Positions 56,301-64,000 of a DNA stretch of 64,000 nt are shown piece after piece (position 1 is the stretch's first letter; each line of letters starts with the position of its first letter). The notes under the pieces are model-generated. The model ran no database searches and had not been told where the DNA came from. It saw only the letters and a list, made by a program, of their open reading frames with translations. Origin of the DNA: Porphyra umbilicalis (Eukaryota; Rhodophyta; Bangiophyceae; Bangiales; Bangiaceae). Location of the stretch: contig KV919055.1 of NCBI GenBank assembly GCA_002049455.2, positions 34,409 through 98,408 on the forward strand. Direction: 5' to 3'. A program made the position numbers and the translations under genes.

Positions 56301-57815
56301 GTCCGCGGCTGCCGCCGCCGTCCGCGCCTGCAGGCACCAGTCGTTGACGGCGTTGGCGTGGACGCAAGTCCAGCCACTAGTGCACGCCAGGTGAGAGCAC
56401 GATGCGCGCAAGCCCATCCGCTTCTTGGCTTTTCCCTTGATCATTCTACGGCGGATAGTCACGGCCACCCACTGGTTCGCCTCAAGCACGGCAAAGACGC
56501 CCATCCTTTTGGGTGTCTTCGTGCCGTAGTGCACGTCCAACGCGTCCTCCGAGGTTGTCCGCGCCGCGTCCAGCACTGGGTACTCATCTAGCAGCAGCTC
56601 AACCGAGGACAACGCCGTAACACGCAGCAGCGCACTTGCAGCATCCTTGAGGGCGTACCCGTGGACGCACGTTGAGGACACGCCCGCAAAGGCACGCATC
56701 TCCGTCGACTCGGCGCCTTTTCTGCCACCACAGGAACACAAGAAGATCGTTGTGTCTCGGACGCGTCGCATCCAGGCGACGTGCCCTTTGTCGTTCTCCG
56801 TGAATACAACCGCAGCCCCTCCAGCGACGGCCTCGACACGATAGGCGGGGGACACCGGCACGTTGCCGCCACCTGACGTCGGTCCACCGCCGTCGAGGAT
56901 GGCCTCGTCCAGTGCCGCCACCATGGCATCAGAGTACTTTTGAATGGCCGTCGCCGTTCCAGAGAGTACTGAAGCCGCCGACGACTCGTTGCCGACCACA
57001 TGGTCGGCGTGGGCACCGGGACCCAGGGCAGGGTCACCAAAGTCAGGAATAACATCCTCCATCCCACCTCCCGCACCACCCAACGCGTCGTGTGCGCCTG
57101 CACCTCCAACACTGCGGGCACCTTCGCTACTAGAGTTGCTGGTCCTCGCTGTCCCAAAAAGGTCGAGAGGAACAACACCACCACAACTCGATGATGACGA
57201 TGAGCAGTCCAAAGCGCGCTGTGGCACCGGAGCCGAGGGCGTTCGCCGACGACGGCGTCTCTGCCTTCTGGAGCGGTTTGACGTAGTCCGTTCTGGCGGG
57301 TCGGCCGCCAGACGCTCGATCCGTCGGGCCAAGGCATTAACAAGGTCGTCGGGAAGCACGAGGGGCATGCCGGGCTCGCAAAAGAAGGCACCGTCGGGCG
57401 GAGAACCGTCGTCTTCTGGTGCCCTACTCAAGCCCGGCTCAGCGCCCATGGTTTCTTGCGCTGAACACGCGGTGTTACCAGCACCGCTCACCGGCAGGAA
57501 GATCCGTGCGCGTCCGTTGATGCCCCGACCACTATCTCCGACGGCGCTCCGCTGTAGACTGCTCTCGATGACGGCGGTTCCACTCGCGGGATAGCTGCTG
57601 TTCTCCTCCGCGGCCGTCAGCATTGGCGCGTGGTCCGCATCCCCAGGGACAACCACACCTTCCATGCCACGGCTCCCCGTGTTTTCAGCGTTGTTGCTGG
57701 CACGCACGGAAGCACCCGCCACCTCGCTCTCTGCAGCAGCCATTGGATCATCTGCACGCTCCATTGCGATTGACGATTCTGTGAGGACCAAGGCGAGGCG
57801 TTTTAGAGTGGGCAT
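53385..57815 (-). CDS. KDZ-type (Kyakuja-Dileera-Zisupton) transposase, intact 1476-codon frame
   Basis: A large DDE-type transposase expected to cut and insert a DNA transposon. Start at ATG 57815, stop at 53385, no frame break. Order: a Ser/Glu-rich N-terminus; an NLS (RSRRQRRRRRR, about 181-191); a SWIM-type zinc motif Cys360-x-Cys362…Cys383-x-His385 (FLCSCGG … STCVHG); a second Cys/His cluster (ASCSHLACTSGWTCVHA); EEWVCSCGEPVPYDG; a long helical region; then the KDZ core with FLCPCGVLIGYDFLDKAESPAH, YFDTACQLSRNAF (Asp1210), SVDRHHNQGDQHGCSDC (Asp1237) and TSCAESRHSLNKAF (Glu1270). These are the candidate catalytic residues. The tail is acidic (DSDSDADEDSD). The gene is less GC-biased than its neighbours, suiting a mobile element. 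I could not find terminal inverted repeats or a target-site duplication by eye. Confidence 0.85.
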   Translation of the reverse strand: MPTLKRLALVLTESSIAMERADDPMAAAESEVAGASVRASNNAENTGSRGMEGVVVPGDADHAPMLTAAEENSSYPASGTAVIESSLQRSAVGDSGRGINGRARIFLPVSGAGNTACSAQETMGAEPGLSRAPEDDGSPPDGAFFCEPGMPLVLPDDLVNALARRIERLAADPPERTTSNRSRRQRRRRRRTPSAPVPQRALDCSSSSSSCGGVVPLDLFGTARTSNSSSEGARSVGGAGAHDALGGAGGGMEDVIPDFGDPALGPGAHADHVVGNESSAASVLSGTATAIQKYSDAMVAALDEAILDGGGPTSGGGNVPVSPAYRVEAVAGGAAVVFTENDKGHVAWMRRVRDTTIFLCSCGGRKGAESTEMRAFAGVSSTCVHGYALKDAASALLRVTALSSVELLLDEYPVLDAARTTSEDALDVHYGTKTPKRMGVFAVLEANQWVAVTIRRRMIKGKAKKRMGLRASCSHLACTSGWTCVHANAVNDWCLQARTAAAAADGVGGQFHLQDADVQLSTFVRRTSGGPLPPGRGANDARYSDESRWRNVRNMLPCSGEIADCLVFDELADVGRGGPPPLFQEGLREGRCFKCKGDYDGHSLTTTAATMHTLRGRISVRLEEWVCSCGEPVPYDGAQDALFASSKKTVFTRTFIDVLSQMVFTGHSTLSSAAGVFSFLLEVSDSLPHGRQSLSRQLLTTAVHRYTRTLLVPAALFRCLRCYKSPQRPYPVVVSDGEAISVQRNQSEPLERVDADVPVTRLDTDVGSCVTVPALRALIRKRARAKCEEATRLTAREALLIPGFAAATVADPEPHDPDNIVARPANVLWAASYIFFSFCSVQSVSAGASHAPAADGSGSPPSQMPPGPSANAPHGNEAPGNAPPGAEAANDDGDAEGDGVLGDDGGVGGADASDDAPGGFVASHPQECHFLEGAVGTSGSSRVLTERWSVVRHFLQTFLAEPVLGAFAGLDRAGIRKLAEKLVTLSLVAEWRACAMAVESVHIVWPFLRLVAEGDDVDSLLLRAVGELLLFTSGVDAYWETAWRAAASDAVLSFEEQWKVTSIEQYKTWEITNRGDMAAIETFLSSTSRSCSRVTSQAVEARTGSVWPDLEPVRPFMRDSKSDAVNALRAERLRNDAAALEREMARQLGSDECRHNFITSEVFMPGIENFLCPCGVLIGYDFLDKAESPAHVLGSLVQRMPLLPKVIYFDTACQLSRNAFRRVPWLMNRSDTATSVDRHHNQGDQHGCSDCFNADKYPGRSVHHRTSCAESRHSLNKAFKSHLAHLRQDHFIVQMRLLAAVINLRVKMRQELGKETNHRLLCTFFHNRVATHCERRVCFCSKWIVDDEDKDLAASEDGSIDSSATGTGEQPVRTVGAHAGHVGLAGHQDNDVHVEGGVDGVLGHSGDAIIGDGAGVGDHPFAAGFDGVGVVRGNADSKSDSDSDADEDSDICSGEESGSRNGSVRGDASGDESMEL

Positions 57816-59125
57816 CAGTCATCGTGATAAGAGCACCGTGTAGACACAGAGGAGTTGCTCCAGAGAAAAGGACATGGTGAGGCTCGATCCACAAAGATGC
57901 ACGATAAGCGGACGCCAGAAGGTACCTACTGGTATCACAGGGAAACAAGACTAAGGAATCGGGCCTCCCGGCACAGGACCTACTCAGATAATCAAGTCGT
58001 ACGTACCGAGAGCGTCTTGGCTTGGTGGCGGCGGCGAACGCACCGGAACAAGAGGTTGTACTTCACTGCGAGAGGCTGCGAGGCGCCAATACCGTAACGC
58101 GGCCAGCACTGAAGTGTCTCAGGCACGGTGGAGCGCGGCGCAACCGTCGGCAGTGCGGCGTACAATCGCGCCGCACGGACGCACGCCGAACAAAGGTGAC
58201 TGTAGAGGACAATGGAGCACCCTGTGAAGCAGGGCTTCACCACGGGGCTACAGGCACGGTGGCGCAGCATCGTAAGGCAGTTCGAGGCGCAGAGAGCCAC
58301 CAGAAGCGTGGTACGTACATGAGCTGAGCGCAGAATGACCAAGAGCTGACCTGACAGCGAGGAACGTGTCCGGGTCTCCTGTTGTCCCATGCCATCATCA
58401 TCGTCGAGGACTCGTGGTGACAAGGGCTCCTGGGCCGGAGCATACAGCGGTCAATGGTCGAGGATGGTCATCAAACAAATCAGGACAGTTCGTCAGGAGT
58501 CCCAGTTCGCAGGATGATGCCTTGCCCCAGACGGCAAGTGCACGGAGACGAGCCCTAGCCAATCAGAGCGCACAGGTCCAATGACATGGGAATCACGCGG
58601 GCCATACTCGATCATTTCGGTTCGATCTGATGTATGGGCACACAAAGGAGTGCCAAGCCAGAAAGTGCCATTTCGTCCCGCTGGGACCGAACACGTGCAC
58701 GTGTGCGAGATTTTCTTCTACTCTCGAGCTTCAACCTGCGATCGTTTCCGCACTTCTGATTGGTCGAAGTGCTGCCTTCCCGAAGGTGTATTTGTGCTGA
58801 TGGGCATGTGATAGGATCTGCTTGTTTTTGCGTGCAATTTCAGAGCACGTCGCGTTCATAAATGGCGTGTTGGCTTGATGATAGCCGTGTTCCTGTCGCG
58901 CCAGCTTCACAGATTCGGGCTGGGATTAGCGCCCAATCATGGGCACAAAGGCCCGCCTTTTCGTCAAGGCCTGAGTGGGCCGTGCATGCTGGTCACCCTT
59001 TGATCCCAGACAGTGTGTGATTGAGATTGACTTTCAAAAGCAAGAGACGTTAAACAATCCACCAGTTAAGTTGACTGGGAGTCGCGTTTTGGGTGCTTGA
59101 TACCATGCAAGTAGAGTTTTGTATT

Positions 59126-59145
59126 ACGCCCCTTTTTGCAGGGGC
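59126..59145. repeat. Short G/C palindrome
   Basis: GCCCCTTTTTGCAGGGGC forms a small hairpin stem about 1.3 kb upstream of the transposase start. It may be incidental. Confidence 0.4.
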
Positions 59146-59870
59146 GCTGTGAGCGATGCACGCCCAATCACGACCTTTGACACGCCCCGCTGACAGCCAC
59201 GCCCCCGTTCACGCCCCGGACAGAACGAGGAAATGGCCGGCACAAGTTGAACCGAACCATCAAGTCGTTCACAGCACCCTCCTGTTGTGGCATTCAGAGC
59301 CCTGTACTTGTTGGTTCGGTTCGCATGCTTACAAGTATGCAGATCACGCGCAGGGCGGGACACGCCCAAAGCATGTGGAATTGCAAGCCCCAGGTTTTCA
59401 TTTCAGCGCGCCCCAGGCGTGCTGCACAACGCTACACGCAAGTGCTATCAGTGTGCGTCTCAGGGTATCACGTGAAGCCCTCGTAGCACCTGGAATGACG
59501 ACTTGCAACAGCGATTGCCCCCCATACACATGGGATGACGGCCTGTTTCACGGCTGTTATTAGTCGCTGCCCTGTGCTGTGTTTGTATCGCCCTCTGTAC
59601 ACGGCATTTCGTCGACCTGACCCGCATCCGTGTCTGAGTCTGGCCTCGACCCCGTTCTCCTATCTCCAGTTGCCATGAACGCATGACGCTAGCAGTAGGG
59701 AAGGATGGTAGCTGCAATGTAGAGCCACTTTTCTCTCTCGGCTGTGGCTATGTCTCTTGCTGGCATGAGGGCGGCCACACGGTCGGCAGCAGCCGTTCCA
59801 GAGGACCACAGTGGCGCACAAAGCATGAAGTACAAAGACAGAAAGATGGAGGCAGTGGGTGGAGATATTC

Positions 59871-60334
59871 AGTGATCCAAGGAGTTCCCAGACCGGAAGA
59901 GCGCCTGGTATGTGCTGTAGCGAGTGGGCCATGACGTAGCTGCAGGAAGCAGGAGGTTTGGGGGTAACATGCAGGTGTAACAGACGTAGTGACCGTAAGC
60001 AACAACATGAGGTACTCCGAGTGGAGCTAGTGCGAGGTACGTCTGGGTGTGGACCCTTCTACTCGGGCACGCAATGTACGTGGCCTGTGGAAACGAAGCT
60101 ACCAGTGATCCGAGGAGTTCTCAGACCGAAAGAGCGCCTGGTATGTGCTGTAGCGAGTGGGCCATGACGTAGCTGCAGGACGTAGGAGGTTTGGGAGTAA
60201 CATGCAGTTGTAACAGGCGTAGTGACCGTAAGCAGCAACATGAGGTACTCCGAGTGGAGCTAGTGCGAGGTACGTCTGGGTGTGGACCCTTCTACTCGGG
60301 CACGCAATGTACGTGGCCTGTGGAAACAAAGCTA
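59871..60334. repeat. 233-bp tandem duplication, two copies
   Basis: Copy 1 is 59871-60103 and copy 2 is 60104 to about 60334, both beginning AGTGATCC(A/G)AGGAGTT. They differ at roughly a dozen positions by eye, so the duplication is fairly recent. The copies contain no shared open frame of note. Confidence 0.9.
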
Positions 60335-61622
60335 AGCAGTGTCGGGGAATGGCTGTACGCGTGGCTACCGGAGCACTAGTGAAACAAAGCTTCTACTGGT
60401 TCTACAGTGCTCGGAAAACACCGTCCGCTGCTTGCTATCAAGACCTCGGCCTGCAGATGAACTCGTGCATTGCCAGTGGAACTCACTCGCGCGCCGCGCG
60501 CCGATAGCTCCCGATGGATCGCTGATGTAACCAAGTGCCGCGAGACAACTCATGCTTTTCCTTCCCAGCCAGGCGGCGAGAAAGAGTGGTTTTCGCTTGC
60601 CTAGTAGCAGAACTAGACGGATGGGATGGGTGACGAGGACAGCAGTGGAGGGAGTCTCGTTGAACTGGTTGAGTGTGGGAGGAGGCCCACAGAACCAGGG
60701 CACTGGAGCGTAGTGGTTGAAGGCGTCCCCTTTTCTGCTTTCTGACCGCATAGGTGTGATCAGGGACGACATGTCCCCCAGTCAGGAAAGAGACGCTCGG
60801 AAAAAGAGTTCTTTTTTTCTTGGCAGAAAACATGCGAGCTGCTGCCCCGGACCCGCCCCGACATCCTCGGCTCGCCCAATGCCAGAGGGATGGAAACAAA
60901 ATGGAAGACATTCTTGAAGGAACAGCTCAGAAAGGTGAAAGCACGACCCCTGAGAACATTGGTGCACTCAGACTGACAAAAAACGCGCCCCATGATCCGT
61001 TGGCTCTCTTCAATATGCGCTTCACGCAGGTGCCGCAACTGAGGCCCAGTCTTGACAATGCGCGCTAGCCAATGGGAAGACATCATCCCAATCACGTGAT
61101 TGGAAGGGTGTGCACCCATTGGTTGGCACCCGTGCATGGACGTTACGATCCTACCGTTACAACTAGACTCGAAATAGCAACTGTGGGACAGGCATGTATG
61201 AACGAAGGTGTTTAGAACTGGCTCGAAACCACCATATAATACGGCAACCTATGAATCTATTTGGGCAGTGCGATCGCGCCGCCTCACATGGCAGCACGTG
61301 GGCCTAGAATGTCGCACGTAGTGGGCGATGAGTCGGCTCCAGAACGGGGGAATTCCTGGATCCCGAACGACAGATTTCGAGCATTGTCCTCAACAAGAAC
61401 CAAATCACAAGAATGTTTCTGTCAAGAACAATGCACTCATTTGAAGTGGTTGCCTTCGTTTGATGCCCGCTCCACGCCGGTGCTTCAGCAACGACAATAG
61501 TGTCGCGGACTCTGTGAAATTATATGTGAGTGTTTTTAACAGTAATATGGTTACATATTATGTATGCATGCATAATTGCGGTGTATGCAGTTGACCATTC
61601 GTGTTACATTTTTCCTTCCACA

Positions 61623-62465
61623 GCCGGGGCCTTCCGTGCGACCTGCGCGACCTTTTGCGTGGCCCGTCTCGGGGACGAGTGTCCATTTTTGACTCGAGTG
61701 GAGTGGACGCATTCTTGGCACAAGACGCTATCCCCTGTCACGTGCATGCTGAGCGCGCGCGGCGTCTTCTCAACACAGTCTACCCGCGACCATCCGATGG
61801 TGCACAAGTCTGTGGCGCCCCACCTGCCGATGCCGTCCGGTGGTGTCGCGCGCTCGCTGCAGACACACTACTCGACGGGGCCTGGCGACTCGGCGCGCCT
61901 TGCTGAGGCTGACTCCCCCCCGCTGCCTCACTTCGCAGCGGACGTCCCCTCCCAGGTACCTTTTGGAGTAGCACCTGCCTCGACGGCGGCGCTTGTCGGC
62001 GGGATGCCGCGCCAGGCGCCAGCCGCTACGAGCGGGACGCAGTCGCTGATGCTCCATGTCTCACTCTCAGTGGTATTGCGGACCGCGCAGGCTGTGGACG
62101 CCTCACACGGGCGTACCCCTGCGGCGCGTGCTGGCGCTGCTGGTTCTGGACAGGGCACCACATCCTCTGTTACGGTGTCATCGGTTGTCAACGGGCGCCA
62201 CATGGTCTGCTCCCGTGACCAACCTTCACGCTCTGCGCTCTTGGCTAATGCTATCCAGCGACCAGCTCGGCGCTCCAAGCGGGAGCCAGAGCTGGGAAAG
62301 GCGTCGGGTGGCAAGGCGCCGTACCTGGGGAGGACATCGGACGGTGCGTCCTCGTACCTGCGACGCTGTCTCAATGCGCGCACGACAGCCAGCGACTGCT
62401 GTCCGATTTGTGGATGCCCCTGCTGCCGTGCTGGACCCTCGTCCGCGTGTGATGGACGCACGTGA
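61623..62465 (+). CDS. Possible exon, unknown protein with Cys-rich end
   Basis: An open frame of about 280 codons preceded by a good acceptor (TTTTTCCTTCCACAG at 61608-61622) and ending in a Cys cluster, CCPICGCPCC, a few residues before the stop at 62465. An internal ATG at 61749 or so could instead start a shorter product. The middle is Ser/Ala-rich with basic SKREPELGKA. No upstream exon or family was recognised, and the opposite strand is also open over 61928-62461, so this is weak. Confidence 0.25.
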   Translation, partial: AGAFRATCATFCVARLGDECPFLTRVEWTHSWHKTLSPVTCMLSARGVFSTQSTRDHPMVHKSVAPHLPMPSGGVARSLQTHYSTGPGDSARLAEADSPPLPHFAADVPSQVPFGVAPASTAALVGGMPRQAPAATSGTQSLMLHVSLSVVLRTAQAVDASHGRTPAARAGAAGSGQGTTSSVTVSSVVNGRHMVCSRDQPSRSALLANAIQRPARRSKREPELGKASGGKAPYLGRTSDGASSYLRRCLNARTTASDCCPICGCPCCRAGPSSACDGRT

Positions 62466-63309
62466 ACGCCGAGCCCAGGGAGGAAGACTCTGCTGCCTAC
62501 ACAATGGTTTTGTTCATGTGTTGCTTGCTTGCATTACGTCAGTTGTTCTTGCCTTTGTTTTGTGATCACAGTCACGGAGCGGCGGCTACGTTGGTGTTTT
62601 CTGTTTTGCTCTTCTTTTCTTGCTCTTTCTTGGTCGCAGGCTCATCTTGTTGTGTTGCGAGCTGCATGGTACAAAGAGCTCATCAGCCCCTATTGTCAGA
62701 AAACCCCCCCTGTCGTCAGGATAGCAGCTCCTGATTTAGGATCCTAGCAGGTTGCGTTTACTGCTTAGCAACTGTTGTTGAGAGAATAGCCCCTGTTTTC
62801 AACATGGTAGCCCCCGCTCTTGGCTTAGTTGCTTCTGTATATCCAGATCATTACACCCTACATTTTGTTCGGATAGTAAAAGCAGTGGCTTGTTGTGCTT
62901 CCCCACCAGTCGGCATCTTGTAGCCGGCTCCTACTCTCACATGCATCGGCTCCTGAGCGTGCTCCCTAGCGTCTTGTGTGACTCCTTTTCCGAGCTTGTT
63001 CGCCTTGCTGTCCATAACTCTGCGCGTACGCCAAGAGCCCTGACCCAACCAACACAAAAGCATTTACAAGGGGTCCAACGCCATGAGCATAACACACATC
63101 TACGAGCACGATGCAGCACCAGAAAAGAGGACATGCAGGGAACGAACAAAATATGCTACAACCAGGAGGCAACGAACTATTCGTCAAGCCGCACAAAAGA
63201 AGCACAAGAAAGTAGTGAACACACTCGTGCAGAAGGCCCGACGACCTTGCACAAACACAGGACAACACTATGATGAAGTACCTGACGAGGGACATCAAGC
63301 AGCACGCAC

Positions 63310-63983
63310 CTTGCTCGCCTCCCACACGATGTAGCAACTCACAGCGTCCGACATCATGCGAGGCCCCGAGTAAGCGGCCTCAATGGGGAAGTCCTCCTCG
63401 TGCGGGTAGAGCAACTCACTGAAAACGCACTTGGAGACGAGCACAACGACGAGGTGGGCGGGCACGCTGCGGTTGTGGAGCACCTTGCGGCCACTGTCCG
63501 CCGATCCGTGCGCCACGACGCGACCGTCGCCGTCCAACAACTCGCAAGACCCAACGGCATGCGGAGCGCTGCTCTGTGGCGGCGTCGCGGTAAAGGTCGG
63601 AGGTTGTGAGCTCCACCAGATTCGGGGGCGAACGAGACGCGGCGCTCCTTCCCGGACGGTCCGGCCGGCGCCGCGCGCCTTTGCGAGTCGGTGGCGTCTT
63701 GGCCGGCTCCGCAACAACAGCTACAGCTGCCTGTGCTGCCCGCAGGACGCTCGCTTGACGACCAGCCGCACGGGCAGCAGCAGCCGTTGCCAATCTTGCC
63801 GACGAACGCCCTGGCGTCAGCACGCGCCGTCCCTGCCCAACAGTCGGCGACACAGCGCCATCATTGACACTCTCAGTCGATGCTGCCGTGGTTGTGGTCG
63901 AGCCACGAGACGACGTAGATGGCGTCACCTTGTCGGCCTTCGCTCCACTAAGAGATGAGACCGCCCCATCCGATACCACACCC
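63310..63983 (-). CDS. Exon of an unknown minus-strand gene at the right edge
   Basis: The exon appears to start after an acceptor (CCTCAG near 63984, just below an in-frame TAA) and to end at AAG|GTGCGT (donor at 63309). The first part is Ser/Thr/Ala-rich with basic runs (TRKGARRRPDRPGRS) and then NLVELTTSDLYRDA. The second part, in another frame, is well ordered: AVGSCELLDGDGRVVAHGSAD, VPAHLVVVLVSKCVFSELLYPHEEDFPIEAAY, MMSDAVSCYIVWEASK. The frame must change between about 63540 and 63620, by a small intron or an indel. The ordered part resembles, by my recollection only, the domain appended to some plant transposon proteins with the pattern VAxG…H…P…A-x-x-x-x-I-x-W. The gene continues toward lower coordinates. 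Confidence 0.45.
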
Positions 63984-64000
63984 TGAGGCCTTGTTTAGGC

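Larger units (their letters stand above)
57816..63309. other. Gene-poor right flank of the transposase
   Basis: 57816-58600 may contain the transposase promoter or leader exons. 58600-61500 is less GC-rich and broken by stops, with a 233-bp tandem duplication at 59871-60334. 61500-63300 includes an open frame at about 61623-62465, listed separately. No RNA gene was seen. Confidence 0.35.

Noticed and set aside
61928..62461. Minus-strand open frame of 177 codons, possible next exon of the right-edge gene
   Set aside because: No matching acceptor with the right phase was evident and the opposite strand is also open, so I cannot choose between them.
1..64000. CRISPR arrays, bacterial operons, prophage or replication origin
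   Set aside because: Spliceosomal introns and eukaryotic families (septin, SNARE, MYND, RING) show this is nuclear DNA; no repeat-spacer pattern was seen.

Overview
This is nuclear DNA from a eukaryote. It is extremely GC-rich, has few introns (about 240-410 bp each where I can place them, with GT-AG ends such as GTACGT, GTAAGT and GTGCGT donors), and carries long C or G homopolymers and GCC/GGC triplet tracts inside and between genes. Proteins are rich in Ala, Gly and Pro runs. The style is that of a GC-rich alga, and a bangiophyte red alga (Porphyra/Pyropia type) is my best guess, but no single gene proves it. Several genes read cleanly only if the frame changes inside a C or G homopolymer, which suggests run-length errors in the sequence or, less likely, real lesions.

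Layout. 0-10 kb: a left-truncated minus-strand nuclear-type protein; a RING/coiled-coil protein with a C-terminal PCNA-binding box (TRAIP-like); a small unknown protein; a COPI-associated four-helix membrane protein; an intron-containing pirin; and a small lysine-free ubiquitin-like protein. 10.2-15.9 kb: gene-poor, with a perfect 31-bp hairpin. 15.9-31.3 kb: a minus-strand series of an Ala/Pro-rich protein, a septin with a C-terminal membrane segment, a five-finger C2H2 protein, a three-exon thioredoxin and a MYND-finger protein. 33 kb: a 63-bp x5 minisatellite. 34.7-51 kb: a plus-strand series of a candidate Byr4/Bfa1-like protein, an oligopeptidase-B-like S9 peptidase, a large unknown protein, a PH-like plus pseudokinase protein and a Qbc-SNARE (SNAP-25/29 class). 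51.9-53.1 kb: a degenerate satellite. 53.4-57.8 kb: an uninterrupted 1476-codon KDZ-type (Kyakuja-Dileera-Zisupton) transposase. 57.8-64 kb: gene-poor, with a 233-bp tandem duplication and the last visible exon of an unknown minus-strand gene at the right edge.

Themes. The septin, the Byr4-like candidate and the Qbc-SNARE are each members of families used in cytokinesis and membrane fusion elsewhere. They lie within about 33 kb, but eukaryotic gene order gives only weak evidence of joint function. The most unusual items are the Byr4-like candidate, the PH-pseudokinase, the TRAIP-like PIP-box protein, the lysine-free ubiquitin-like protein and the apparently intact KDZ transposase.
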